NCBI RefSeq assembly: GCF_001422325.1
Contig: NZ_LMMR01000001.1
Span: 559,256-623,255, forward strand
DNA from: Leifsonia sp. Leaf264
Lineage (GTDB): Bacteria; Actinomycetota; Actinomycetes; Actinomycetales; Microbacteriaceae
Direction: 5' to 3'
DNA length: 64,000 nucleotides
A program made the position numbers and the translations under genes. A model generated the notes under the pieces. The model saw nothing but the letters and a program-made list of their open reading frames with translations. It was not told the DNA's origin and made no database searches. Within the stretch, counting starts at the first letter, position 1; each line of letters opens with the position of its first letter. This document shows positions 9,563 through 17,678 of the stretch, piece by piece.

Positions 9563-10432
9563 TCAGCAGCCCGGACCCGACGGATTCCGTACGCAGTTCC
9601 GAGCGACGAGCACGGTCTCCGCGTCTGCAGCGGTGACGATGATCTCGTTCGCCGACACTGCCAGCGTACCGGCGATCTCCCGCCAGGGCTGTGAACCGAA
9701 GCTGAACTCGGCTGCGTAGTCGACGGATGCGCTCACGCTGATCCGACCGATGCTGGTGAAGGTGAGGCTGGTGGGTGTCGGCGCGAACTCGGGCACTCCG
9801 AGGGCCGCCCAGCTCGCGCCGCCGACCGAGCTGGAGGCCGAAGCGCCGTCGCTCGAGCTCCAGTGGTAGCCGACGGGCGTGAACCTCACCCGGACGTCGA
9901 ATCCGAGCAGGGTCCCTGCCACGGTCTCGGTTTCCGCCGTGATGAAGAAGTTGGCCGGCAGACCTGCGACAGCCCAGCCATCCGGCTCCATGCCCTGCAC
10001 CGGAGAGGCCGGTCGGAACGATGCGATGTCGTCGAGGGAGAGCGTTGTGGGAGGCGTCGGCTCCGCCGGGTCGCAGTCGACGACGGCCCCGCACGTCACG
10101 GATCCGCCATCGCCGTCGCCCCCGGTGATCGTGCGCAGGCTCACATCGGTGCCGTCATCGCCGACGACGGGGTGGATGATCAGGTCGGGTGGCGGGCCGG
10201 AGTCGTCGTCGTCGTCCGATCCAGATTGATCGCCGTCATCGCTGGATGCGTCTGTTCCTCCATCGCTATGACCAGTCAGATCCACAGAGTCGCCGTCGTT
10301 GGTCACACAGGTTCGAGTCCACTTGTCGGCTACTGCGCAAGTCCCTGCTGCACGTGCCGGCACGGTCACGAGAGTAAGTGCCGTAGCCACGCCCACCGAG
10401 AGAAATATCAGGGTCAACCGTGCTATTCGCAA
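9563..10432 (-). CDS. Putative secreted protein of unknown function
   Basis: I do not recognise this protein. From a TTG at 10432 it would have 289 residues with a classic Sec signal peptide (basic RIAR, hydrophobic core, cleavage after ARA at about residue 28). The mature part starts with a Cys pair, then an Asp/Ser/Gly-rich linker with a run of Asp residues (about 55-85). A Ser/Ala/Thr-rich region that may be beta-structured follows, and it ends with two more Cys. The frame is open to a GTG at 10510, but that start would lie deep in the preceding lipoprotein gene and put a charged stretch before the signal peptide. The two genes overlap by 10 bases and were probably acquired together. The G+C of the 5' part is low for this genome. 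Confidence 0.55.
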   Translation of the reverse strand: MRIARLTLIFLSVGVATALTLVTVPARAAGTCAVADKWTRTCVTNDGDSVDLTGHSDGGTDASSDDGDQSGSDDDDDSGPPPDLIIHPVVGDDGTDVSLRTITGGDGDGGSVTCGAVVDCDPAEPTPPTTLSLDDIASFRPASPVQGMEPDGWAVAGLPANFFITAETETVAGTLLGFDVRVRFTPVGYHWSSSDGASASSSVGGASWAALGVPEFAPTPTSLTFTSIGRISVSASVDYAAEFSFGSQPWREIAGTLAVSANEIIVTAADAETVLVARNCVRNPSGPGC

Positions 10433-11016
10433 AAGTTGCCACCAGTCCAGAAGCTCTTTCGACTCACCAATAGTGGCTCGCCCGTAGCGCCTTCTAGTAC
10501 AACTTCCCACGGTGTGACGGACGTTCCATCTGGATTAACGACGGACGCACCGGTCTGATCCAGTACATCAACGGAACCTACGTCGTCGCATACATACAGC
10601 GATATCGAAACGGCGCTATCGCTGATCTCTATGGCTTCAATCGAGTGAGTCTTGAAGAGAGATTTTCCATCGCCCCGCCAACCCTTGTCCTCGAACCCTT
10701 CAGCATCTTCTACCGCTGTGCTCAATGCCTCACCTGTCGCTACACGGGAAAACCGGCCCGCATCCTTGCCACCATCACCGAGAACCTCGCTCTCGACAGC
10801 CAGGTACGCGGCATACGCCTTCTCCGCCGCCGCGAGCGCTTCGTCGTCGGAGGCGAACACCGGGGCAGCATCCGGGGTGCCGCTGGCCGACGGCTGTGGC
10901 TTCGGCGTCTCTGCACAGCCGGCGAGTGCGGCGGCGGACAGCAGCGTTGCGAGCAGCACCGCACTCACGAGCGTGGAGCGGTGCGATGCGACGCGCATCC
11001 AGTCACAGTAGGCCAT
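10423..11016 (-). CDS. Putative lipoprotein of unknown function
   Basis: The 197-residue protein has a lipoprotein signal peptide: basic RVASHR, hydrophobic core and lipobox LAGC at about residues 31-34, followed by a Pro/Ser linker. The mature part has an Ala-rich helical segment (DEALAAAEKAYAAYLAVE) and then a beta-rich region with SISLYVCDDVG. This layout recalls small actinobacterial lipoproteins of the NTF2-like type, but that is a guess. ATG 11016 is preceded by AGAGGA at a good distance, with ATG 10998 as the alternative. The 3' half (10423-10700) has about 53% G+C by hand count, far below its surroundings. It overlaps the following exported-protein gene and probably works with it at the cell surface. 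Confidence 0.6.
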   Translation of the reverse strand: MAYCDWMRVASHRSTLVSAVLLATLLSAAALAGCAETPKPQPSASGTPDAAPVFASDDEALAAAEKAYAAYLAVESEVLGDGGKDAGRFSRVATGEALSTAVEDAEGFEDKGWRGDGKSLFKTHSIEAIEISDSAVSISLYVCDDVGSVDVLDQTGASVVNPDGTSVTPWEVVLEGATGEPLLVSRKSFWTGGNFCE

Positions 11017-11126
11017 GCTCGAGTCCTCTCGTGGGAGAAATCCACAGGAGCCGCGCGCCCATCGCCTACCGTTGGTGGGGAGGAGCATCCGTGTCCCGGA
11101 TGCCTCGTGGCAACGACGGGAGATCG

Positions 11127-12323
11127 ATGACGACCGACGCACCCTGGCAGCGGGCGGCACGCGGGGCCGGGCTCCTGGCGCCCGACGGGAGCATCGCGGC
11201 GACGATCTTCGCTGAGATGAGCGCTCTCGCCACCCGCACCGGAGCCATCAACCTCGGGCAGGGCTTTCCCGACGAGGACGGCCCCGCAGAGGTCCTGGAT
11301 GCCGCCCGTGCCGCCATCTCGGCGGGCGTGAACCAGTACCCGCCCGGCCGTGGAATGCCGGTCCTGCGCGAGGCTGTAGCCGCACACCAGAAGCGCTTCT
11401 ACGGTCTCGACGTCGACCCTGAGACGGAGGTACTGGTGACGGCGGGCGCTACCGAGGCCCTCGCCGCCACGATCCTCGCGCTGGTCGACGTCGGCGACGA
11501 GGTGGTGACCTTCGAGCCGTTCTACGACTCCTACGGGGCGATGATCTCCCTGGCTCGCGGCGTCCACCGCACCGTGCAGCTCCGCGCCCCCGACTTCCAG
11601 CCCGACCTCGACGAACTGCGCGCCGCCGTCAGCGACCGAACCCGGCTCATCCTCATCAACACTCCGCACAATCCGACAGGGTCGGTGTTCGGACCCGAGG
11701 TGCTGCAGCTCATCGTCGAACTCGCCCACCGGCACGACGCCATCATCGTCACCGACGAGGTCTACGAGCATCTCGTGTTCGAGCAGCGTCATGTTCCGAT
11801 CGCGACGCTGCCCGGCGCTCGCGAGCGCACCATCACCATCTCCTCCGGCGGCAAGACCTTCAGCACGACGGGATGGAAGATCGGCTGGATCACAGCACCG
11901 GCGGAGCTCGTGACCGCCGTGCTCGCTGTCAAGCAGTTCCTCACCTACGTCAACGGTGCCCCGTTCCAGCCGGCCATCGCCGTGGGACTCGGACTGCCCG
12001 ACGCCTTCTTCGACACGGCTGCGCGCACGTTGCGGGCCAAGCGCGACCTGCTGTCGTCAGGCCTGACGGATGCCGGCTTCAGCGTCTCCCTCCCCCAGGC
12101 CGGCTACTTCGTGGTGGCGGATGCCGCTCCCCTGGGTCACCCCGATGCCGTGGCCCTCTGCCGCGCCCTGCCCGAGCTCGCCGGCGTGGTCGGCGTGCCC
12201 ATCACGGCGTTCGTGCACGAGCAGCGGCGAGCCGAGTACGCGTCACTCGTGCGATTCGCATACTGCAAGCAGACCGCGGTGATCGAGCGTGCCGTCGACC
12301 AGCTGGCGCGCCTGCGGACCTAG
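11127..12323 (+). CDS. PLP-dependent aminotransferase, class I/II (DapC/YbdL-like)
   Basis: The 398-residue fold-type I enzyme shows NLGQGFPDEDGP at about 42-53, GATEA at 107-111, the substrate-binding N182 in TPHNPTG, D210 in VTDEVYEHLVF and the PLP Lys at 243 in SSGGKTFS. The sequence closely resembles the actinobacterial protein annotated as DapC in M. tuberculosis (Rv0858c) and the kynurenine/methionine aminotransferase YbdL group. It may therefore transfer amino groups in lysine biosynthesis or to 2-oxo acids of Met, Phe or Kyn. The true substrate is unproven. ATG 11127 has GGGAG seven bases upstream. The gene is divergent from the lipoprotein gene. A dapE gene lies at the end of the window but is not linked. 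Confidence 0.88.
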   Translation: MTTDAPWQRAARGAGLLAPDGSIAATIFAEMSALATRTGAINLGQGFPDEDGPAEVLDAARAAISAGVNQYPPGRGMPVLREAVAAHQKRFYGLDVDPETEVLVTAGATEALAATILALVDVGDEVVTFEPFYDSYGAMISLARGVHRTVQLRAPDFQPDLDELRAAVSDRTRLILINTPHNPTGSVFGPEVLQLIVELAHRHDAIIVTDEVYEHLVFEQRHVPIATLPGARERTITISSGGKTFSTTGWKIGWITAPAELVTAVLAVKQFLTYVNGAPFQPAIAVGLGLPDAFFDTAARTLRAKRDLLSSGLTDAGFSVSLPQAGYFVVADAAPLGHPDAVALCRALPELAGVVGVPITAFVHEQRRAEYASLVRFAYCKQTAVIERAVDQLARLRT

Positions 12324-12371
12324 ACGCGCGACGCCGAGGCGACGAGACGCCGAGCCTAGGGCCGCCGAGGC

Positions 12372-13208
12372 TCAGCGCGGCACCACCGAATAGCGCCGCA
12401 GCGCCAGAGCCGGGTTGGTGCGGCGCACCGCCGCGATGCGCTCGGCCGTGATGAACGCCAGCGCGACATCCGTCGTCTCGCCGATCGTCGCGAGCTCAAC
12501 GCCCATGGGATCGATCACGAAACTGGTGCCGACGCCCACGGGAGGCGCGTGGTCGGCCGCGGCGAGGTAGACCGTGTTCTCGATGGCCCGGGCCGTCGCG
12601 AGGGTACGCCAGTGGTGCTCCTTGAGCGGGCCGCGCACCCATTCGGCGGGAACCAGCACCAGGTCGGCGCCGGCATCGACGAGCCGACGGGTCACCTCTG
12701 GAAAGCGGATGTCGTAGCAGGTCTGCATGCCCACCCTGATGCCTCCGACGACGAACGTCTGGGGCTCGTCGATGGCGCCGGGGACGACGCGGTCGGATTC
12801 GGTCTGACCGAAGGCGTCGTAGAGGTGCTGCTTGCGGTACACCGCCACGAGTTCGCCCCGCGGGTTCAGGGCGACGAGAGCGTTCGAGAAGCGGGCGGCA
12901 TCCGTCGTCTGCTCGAGCACCCCGGCGACGATATGCACCCCGAGCTCGCTCGCCAGGGCGGCGATCGCGCGCACGAATTCACCGTCGAGCGGTTCGGCGG
13001 CGTCGACCATGTCCTGATCGATGTCGGGGCGGAAGAACGCCGAATACTCGGGGAAGACGACGAGAGACGCACCACGCGACACCGCCAGGCGCGCGAGCCG
13101 TGTCATCTCGGCGAGGTTGGCGCCTGCGTCATCCGTCGGCGCGAACTGGGCGACGGCGACACCGATCGCCGCTGCCTCACCGCCTGCCCGGTCGTCGAAG
13201 GGCGGCAT
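12372..13208 (-). CDS. Carbon-nitrogen hydrolase (nitrilase superfamily amidase)
   Basis: The 278-residue enzyme carries the Glu-Lys-Cys triad: E54 in VFPEYSAF, K126 in YRKQHLYD and C164 in QTCYDIRFPE. This places it in the aliphatic amidase/omega-amidase branch (Nit2-like), which hydrolyses C-N bonds of small amides such as 2-oxoglutaramate or deaminated glutathione. The substrate is inferred only. ATG 13208 lies three bases after the stop of the GNAT gene, so it is the last gene of the minus-strand operon that starts at 20459. Whether its product belongs functionally to the signalling/polysaccharide genes or only rides on the transcript is open. It converges with the aminotransferase gene. 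Confidence 0.88.
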   Translation of the reverse strand: MPPFDDRAGGEAAAIGVAVAQFAPTDDAGANLAEMTRLARLAVSRGASLVVFPEYSAFFRPDIDQDMVDAAEPLDGEFVRAIAALASELGVHIVAGVLEQTTDAARFSNALVALNPRGELVAVYRKQHLYDAFGQTESDRVVPGAIDEPQTFVVGGIRVGMQTCYDIRFPEVTRRLVDAGADLVLVPAEWVRGPLKEHHWRTLATARAIENTVYLAAADHAPPVGVGTSFVIDPMGVELATIGETTDVALAFITAERIAAVRRTNPALALRRYSVVPR

Positions 13209-13211
13209 CCG

Positions 13212-13499
13212 TCAGCCTCGATCGATGATGTCGTCGAAGTCGTGGTGGGTCTCGAGGTACTCCACCAGGAAGGGGCACTTGGGCACGATCCGTTCCCCTC
13301 GAGCGCGCGCATCGGCGAGCAGCCATTCGGTGAGGCGCGTGGCCACCCCCTGACCCTTGTAGTCGCGCAGGGTCTGCGTGTGGGTCACGATGATCTGGCC
13401 GGGCACCGACCTAAATTCTGCGTATCCCGCGATCTCGCCGTCGATCGACAGCTCGTAGCGGCTGCCCTCGTCGTTGCGCCTGATGTCGATATCGCTCAT
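13212..13499 (-). CDS. Small GNAT-like N-acetyltransferase (YjdJ/DUF-type)
   Basis: The 95-residue protein has the short GNAT form. An early strand I-A-G-Y-A-E-F-R precedes ITHT and the acetyl-CoA loop DYKGQGVATRLTEWLL (a Q/RxxGxG/A site), and KCPFLVEYLE closes it. Such minimal acetyltransferases (human NATD1 and bacterial YjdJ type) have unknown acceptors. The ATG at 13499 overlaps the stop of the histidine kinase gene by four bases, and its own stop is three bases before the amidase gene, so it is embedded in the operon. It could acetylate a small molecule or a protein of the pathway, which is inference only. Confidence 0.85.
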   Translation of the reverse strand: MSDIDIRRNDEGSRYELSIDGEIAGYAEFRSVPGQIIVTHTQTLRDYKGQGVATRLTEWLLADARARGERIVPKCPFLVEYLETHHDFDDIIDRG

Positions 13500-15283
13500 G
13501 CCGTCGTCTCCTCGTTTGTCGGGTCCCCGATGACCTCGATTGTGCGGCTGGCCACCAGGGTGCGGGGAAGTGAGATGGTGAAGGTGGTTCCCTCGTTCTC
13601 GACGCTCGCGACGTCCATGCGTCCGTGGTGCGCCGTGACGATGGCCTTCGTGATGCTGAGGCCGAGTCCGACTCCCTGCACGGCCTGCCGCGTCGCCGTC
13701 GATGACCGGAAGAACCGCGTGAAGAGGCGGTCGATCTCTGCCGCCGGGATGCCCATCCCCGTGTCCTGCACACTGATCACCGCTTCGAGATCAGTCTCGG
13801 CAAGCGACACCGTGACGGACCCGCCGCGTCCGGTGAACTTCAGGGCGTTGGAGATGAGGTTGTCACAGGCCTGTGCGAGGCGCGTCGGGTCTCCATCGAC
13901 GACGACCTGCCCGGCCGGAAGGTCTGCGATGAGGTTCACGCCGTTTCGTTCCGCCGCGGGGCGTCCCGATTCCACCGCAGCTGCAACGATCTCGCCCAGC
14001 TCGACGATCTGCCGCTCGAGGGGGAACTTGCCGGCCTCGACCTGAGCCGTGAACAGCAGGTCGCCGACGAGTGAGAGCAGCCGGTTGGCGTTGCGCTCGG
14101 CGACGGCGAGATAGGTGAGCTGCTCAGGGGTGAGCGGTTCCTCGGCCTCCTCGCGGATGAGCTCGAGGTATCCGAGGATGGAGCTGAGCGGGGTGCGCAA
14201 CTCGTGCGAGATCATGCCGACGAACTCGTCCTTGAGCCTGTTCACCTCGCGGGCCTTCGTGAGGTCCGTGCCGATGAAGATGAAGCCGGCGACGTTCCCC
14301 GAGCCGTCGGTGCGCGGCGAGCCTGAGAGCTGCACTGGGATGTGCGTTCCGTCGGCGTGCACATACGTCCATTCGGCGTTGTCGCCGTAGGAGGCACGCG
14401 CAGCCTCGAGGAGTTCGGCGAAGCGATCGTGGTCGTTGACGGGGTCGATCGACGAGTCGAATCCGGCCGCCCGCTCGATCAACTGGGCAGGGTCGATGAA
14501 ATCCGTGATGTAGCGGATGCCGACGGCCTCGTCCGCCGACAATCCGAGCATCCGCTCGGCACCGGGATTCCACGCCACCACCAGGCCGTGCATGTCGACG
14601 GCGACGACGGATTCGGCAACGACGGCGTCCCAGATGCTCCGGTTGAACTGCTCGGACTCCCGCAGCCTGGCCTCGCTCTCCTCCAATTCGACCGCGTGCT
14701 CGTCGGCATCGGCGAGCAGGATCGCCCGCTGGTCCGCGAGAGATCGCAGGGAGGCGATCTGCAGCCTCTGGCGATGCGCCAGGTCGTTGAGGATGGCTGC
14801 GACGATCAGGTAGATCACCGGCGTGAAGAAGCCGCGCAACGCGAACCCGTTGTTCCACGATGCGTCGCCGAGGAGATACGGCAGCTGGAGGGCGATGCAG
14901 GCTGCAGCAGCGGCGATGGCGATATGGCGGCGACCCTCCTCGCTGGCGATCCACACGACGGGCAGGATGATCAGCGCACCGAAGGGTGAATTGATGCCGC
15001 CGGTACCGACCCGGAACAGTCCGAATCCCGCCATGGTCACCAGGGGCAGCACGATGGTCCACCCGTGCGGAATGCGAAGCCACGGCAACGCGAAGGCTGC
15101 GATGGTGGCCAGCGCGACCAAGGCGACCCCCAACCACCACTCCAGCGGTTGCGACACCACCGCCTCCGGCAGGATTCCGATGGCGATGAGCGCCAGGAGG
15201 AGCCCAGCCGCTGACGGCAGCTGCTTGAAGCCGGGCGTCGGAGAGTCGAGGACCAGACGACTGACCCACCCCGGACCGCTCAT
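13496..15283 (-). CDS. Membrane PAS-domain sensor histidine kinase
   Basis: The 595-residue kinase has six or so N-terminal membrane spans (about 25-168), then a coiled coil (170-215) and one PAS domain (about 213-345). A HisKA dimer domain follows with phospho-acceptor His360 in MISHELRTPL, and then an HATPase domain with N474 (CDNLISNALKF), D507 (VQDTGMGIP) and GVGLGLS at 537-543. The integral membrane sensor (MASE-like) with no extracellular domain suggests sensing within the membrane or of an intracellular cue via PAS. ATG 15283 overlaps the stop of the receiver gene upstream by four bases, which decides between it and an ATG at 15298. It is the only kinase in the operon and presumably phosphorylates the three receiver domains encoded upstream. 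Confidence 0.92.
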   Translation of the reverse strand: MSGPGWVSRLVLDSPTPGFKQLPSAAGLLLALIAIGILPEAVVSQPLEWWLGVALVALATIAAFALPWLRIPHGWTIVLPLVTMAGFGLFRVGTGGINSPFGALIILPVVWIASEEGRRHIAIAAAAACIALQLPYLLGDASWNNGFALRGFFTPVIYLIVAAILNDLAHRQRLQIASLRSLADQRAILLADADEHAVELEESEARLRESEQFNRSIWDAVVAESVVAVDMHGLVVAWNPGAERMLGLSADEAVGIRYITDFIDPAQLIERAAGFDSSIDPVNDHDRFAELLEAARASYGDNAEWTYVHADGTHIPVQLSGSPRTDGSGNVAGFIFIGTDLTKAREVNRLKDEFVGMISHELRTPLSSILGYLELIREEAEEPLTPEQLTYLAVAERNANRLLSLVGDLLFTAQVEAGKFPLERQIVELGEIVAAAVESGRPAAERNGVNLIADLPAGQVVVDGDPTRLAQACDNLISNALKFTGRGGSVTVSLAETDLEAVISVQDTGMGIPAAEIDRLFTRFFRSSTATRQAVQGVGLGLSITKAIVTAHHGRMDVASVENEGTTFTISLPRTLVASRTIEVIGDPTNEETTA

Positions 15284-15681
15284 GACTGCGTCTCCCATTC
15301 CTGAGCGAGTTCACGCAGCCGCCCGGCGAAGGAACGAGGGCTGAAGGGCTTCGTCACGTAGTCATCGGCACCGGAGTCGAGGCCGGCGGCCAGGGAGGCG
15401 GCATCGACGCTCGCCGACACGAGGACGACCCGTGGCTCGGTGCGCGGAAGACTCGTGCGCACCCGCTGCAATACCTCGAGACCACTCATCTCGGGCATCG
15501 AGATGTCGAGGATGGCGAGGTCGATGCCGCCCGCCTCGATCGCCTCGAGGGCCGAACGCCCGTTGCTGACGACCGAGACGACGTCGAGGCCGGCCATGAT
15601 CGCTGTGATCTCCATGAGGGAACGGATGTCGGGGTCGTCGTCGGCGACGAGTGTACGCAGCGGCGTGGACTCAGCCGACAT
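15280..15681 (-). CDS. Stand-alone response regulator receiver protein
   Basis: The 133-residue protein is a single CheY-like domain. The acidic pair is at D14-D16, the phospho-acceptor is D59 (AILDISMPEM), Ser89 (VLVSAS) is the switch residue and K111 is in VTKPFS. There is no output domain, so it acts as a phosphate shuttle or by protein contact. ATG 15681 lies 11 bases inside the end of the previous receiver gene, and the stop overlaps the kinase start, so the three signalling genes are tightly coupled. A longer open frame upstream is only the antisense-free overlap with the preceding gene and is not supported. Confidence 0.9.
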   Translation of the reverse strand: MSAESTPLRTLVADDDPDIRSLMEITAIMAGLDVVSVVSNGRSALEAIEAGGIDLAILDISMPEMSGLEVLQRVRTSLPRTEPRVVLVSASVDAASLAAGLDSGADDYVTKPFSPRSFAGRLRELAQEWETQS

Positions 15682-16045
15682 CGGGGCGCTCCTTCGCGAA
15701 CCGCTCGACGAGGGCTCGCACCTGCGGGCCGGTGAACGGCTTCGGCAGGACGGCATCCGCCGCGGGATAGTCGTGGGGGTCGAGAACCGAGGAGATGACG
15801 ATGGCCGACCGCGGCGAGAGTGCGCGCATGCGCGATGCGATCATCCAGCCGTCGAGGCCGGGGAGGAACAGGTCGATCACGATGATGTCGGGGCCGAACT
15901 CGAGCACCACTTCGAGAGCGGCCTCACCTGTCGCAGCGAACTCGACCAGGCACCCGGCCTTCGCGAAATGGCGGCCGAGCAGCGCACGTTGGTCGTCGCT
16001 GTCCTCGACGATGAGCACGCGGCGCGGGTTGGCGGCATCCGTCAC
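15671..16045 (-). CDS. Stand-alone response regulator receiver protein
   Basis: The 124-residue CheY-like protein has acidic residues E14-D15, phospho-acceptor D58 (IVIDLFLPGLDG), S85-S86 at the switch position and K102 in PKPFTG. Like the next gene product it has no DNA-binding or enzymatic output. GTG 16045 overlaps the stop of the small membrane protein gene by four bases (GTGA). It shares only moderate similarity with the neighbouring receiver, so the two are not a recent duplication. It may relay phosphate between the PAS kinase and the receiver-deacetylase fusion encoded at the head of the operon, which is inferred from context. Confidence 0.9.
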   Translation of the reverse strand: MTDAANPRRVLIVEDSDDQRALLGRHFAKAGCLVEFAATGEAALEVVLEFGPDIIVIDLFLPGLDGWMIASRMRALSPRSAIVISSVLDPHDYPAADAVLPKPFTGPQVRALVERFAKERPDVG

Positions 16046-16182
16046 TGGAAGTACACCTGACGCACGACGACGAGGATCACGACGATGACGAGCGCCAACA
16101 GCGCCTGCGGGAAGAGGCGGCGCTCGGAGCGACGGTTCTCGTCGATCTCGCGTTGGAGGAAGCGGTCACCCAGCTCGGTCAT
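16042..16182 (-). CDS. 46-residue single-pass membrane protein
   Basis: A short gene links the glycosyltransferase and receiver genes. ATG 16182 overlaps the glycosyltransferase stop (ATGA) and its own TGA at 16042 overlaps the GTG of the receiver gene. The product has a charged N-terminal half (residues 1-24, with EIDENRRSERR) and one hydrophobic helix (about 25-43, ending VVRQVYFQ). I know no family for it. The four-base overlaps on both sides argue strongly that it is translated. It resembles small accessory subunits of membrane synthases, so a role as a partner of the adjacent processive glycosyltransferase is plausible but unproven. Confidence 0.75.
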   Translation of the reverse strand: MTELGDRFLQREIDENRRSERRLFPQALLALVIVVILVVVRQVYFQ

Positions 16183-17678
16183 CCCATCACCCGTCCAGTC
16201 TTCTCGGTCTTGTCCCACACCATCGCGGCTCCACGGGCCTCCTTGATGTAGGAATCGAAGGTTATCGCGCACAGGATGGGTCCGTAGCCGATGAGGTAGA
16301 CGAGCAGAGGACTGAGGATGCGTCCGGCTCTCGTCGTGTCGACCCATTTCGTTCCCCATGCGGCGAGCATGGCCGCCGAGATCCACACATAGGTGAACAG
16401 CGTCCACACGACGAGCGCATCGTCGCTGATCGTCACTCCGAACAGCGCCGGGATCCGCACTTCGAGCAGGCCGGGGAAGAAGGCCGTGATCATCACGAGG
16501 ATCGAGACGAAGCCGGGGAACAGGATCGCCTCCCGCCAACTCGAGCGCCCCGTCGCCGGATCGAGTTGTGCCGCGAGGATCATCGTGTAGACGTAGGTGC
16601 AGGCGGCGATGATCCACAACGCGCGGAACACCGTCGAGGCGAGCGGCGAGCCGATCAGGTAGAGCCCGATGAGTCCTGTGGACGACGCGATCATGATCAC
16701 CGGGAGCAGGAACACGCTGAACCAGAACAGTCCGAAGGAGATATTGCCGAGGTTGTGTTCCCGCTTCGGACGGAACCAGACATTCTTGTAGCGCTTGGTC
16801 AGCTGCACGTTGCCGCGGGCCCAGCGCAGGCGCTGCTTCCACAGGGCGCCGATCTGATGCGGTTCCTCGGCGAGCACGACGGCGTATGGCTCGAAGACGA
16901 CCCGCCTGCCCCCGAGCTGCGTCTTGAAGGTCGTCACGGTGTCTTCGGCGAGGGAACTGGTGTCGATGGCTCCGCCGATGGCCTCGAGGTTCACGCGGGA
17001 GTGCAGCTGCGCCCCACCGGCTAGGCAGGCCAGCGCACCGAGAACGTTCTGGGCGCGCCGGCTTCCGATCTGGGACAGCACGTACTCGAAGGCGATGAAC
17101 CGACTCAGGTAGTTCTTCTCGCGGCTGCCCTCGCGGATGTACGCCGTCACGGCACCGACGCGTTCGTCGGCCAGGTGGCGCGTCATGCGCCGCAGTGAGT
17201 CGGGCAGATAGATGACGTCGGCATCCATGATCAGCAGCGCCTGCATCCAGTCCCCCGAGAGCACGTGACGGATGCCGTGGTTCAGCGTGTGCGCCTTGCC
17301 CTCACCGCCGACGTCGCGACGCAGGTGCACGACGGATCCCGGGTACTGCAGTTCCTTGGCCTTGACGACGTCGGGCGTGTCATCGGTCGACGCGTCGTCG
17401 ACCACGTAGATGCGCAGGGCCCCAGCCGGGTACTCGAGTGCCATCAGCCTGTCGATCGATGCGCCGATCACGGCGCCCTCGTTCCACGCCGGCACGATCA
17501 CGGCGACGTTCGGAAGGTAGGGAGCGGCTTTCCTGTAGTGATTGCGCACGGCGTGGAAGGGGATCAACAGGAACTGGTACGCCATCATGACCACCGGCAC
17601 CACGCCCACCGCGACGAAGATCACCAGGATCACCACGAGGACGTTCTCGAGGAGGGTCCACCAGTCGTCGGCTGTCAC
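16179..17678 (-). CDS. Processive membrane glycosyltransferase, family 2 (PgaC/BcsA-like)
   Basis: The 499-residue protein has one N-terminal membrane span (about 12-38), a cytoplasmic GT-A domain and four or five C-terminal spans (about 305-475). It carries the full processive set: DD94-95 in VVDDAS, DAD152-154, the catalytic Asp in AED (244-246) and QRLRW at 282-286. These features mark polymerising synthases such as poly-N-acetylglucosamine, hyaluronan and cellulose synthases, which build and extrude a polysaccharide. GTG 17678 overlaps the PHP gene stop (GTGA). The adjacent PIG-L deacetylase fusion would fit a partly deacetylated N-acetylhexosamine polymer. The sugar identity is inference. 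Confidence 0.9.
   Translation of the reverse strand: MTADDWWTLLENVLVVILVIFVAVGVVPVVMMAYQFLLIPFHAVRNHYRKAAPYLPNVAVIVPAWNEGAVIGASIDRLMALEYPAGALRIYVVDDASTDDTPDVVKAKELQYPGSVVHLRRDVGGEGKAHTLNHGIRHVLSGDWMQALLIMDADVIYLPDSLRRMTRHLADERVGAVTAYIREGSREKNYLSRFIAFEYVLSQIGSRRAQNVLGALACLAGGAQLHSRVNLEAIGGAIDTSSLAEDTVTTFKTQLGGRRVVFEPYAVVLAEEPHQIGALWKQRLRWARGNVQLTKRYKNVWFRPKREHNLGNISFGLFWFSVFLLPVIMIASSTGLIGLYLIGSPLASTVFRALWIIAACTYVYTMILAAQLDPATGRSSWREAILFPGFVSILVMITAFFPGLLEVRIPALFGVTISDDALVVWTLFTYVWISAAMLAAWGTKWVDTTRAGRILSPLLVYLIGYGPILCAITFDSYIKEARGAAMVWDKTEKTGRVMG

Noticed and set aside
12324-12371. Possible bidirectional terminator between the aminotransferase and amidase genes
   Set aside because: Only a six-base stem (GAGCCT with AGGCTC) and no T run can be seen, so it is too weak to call.
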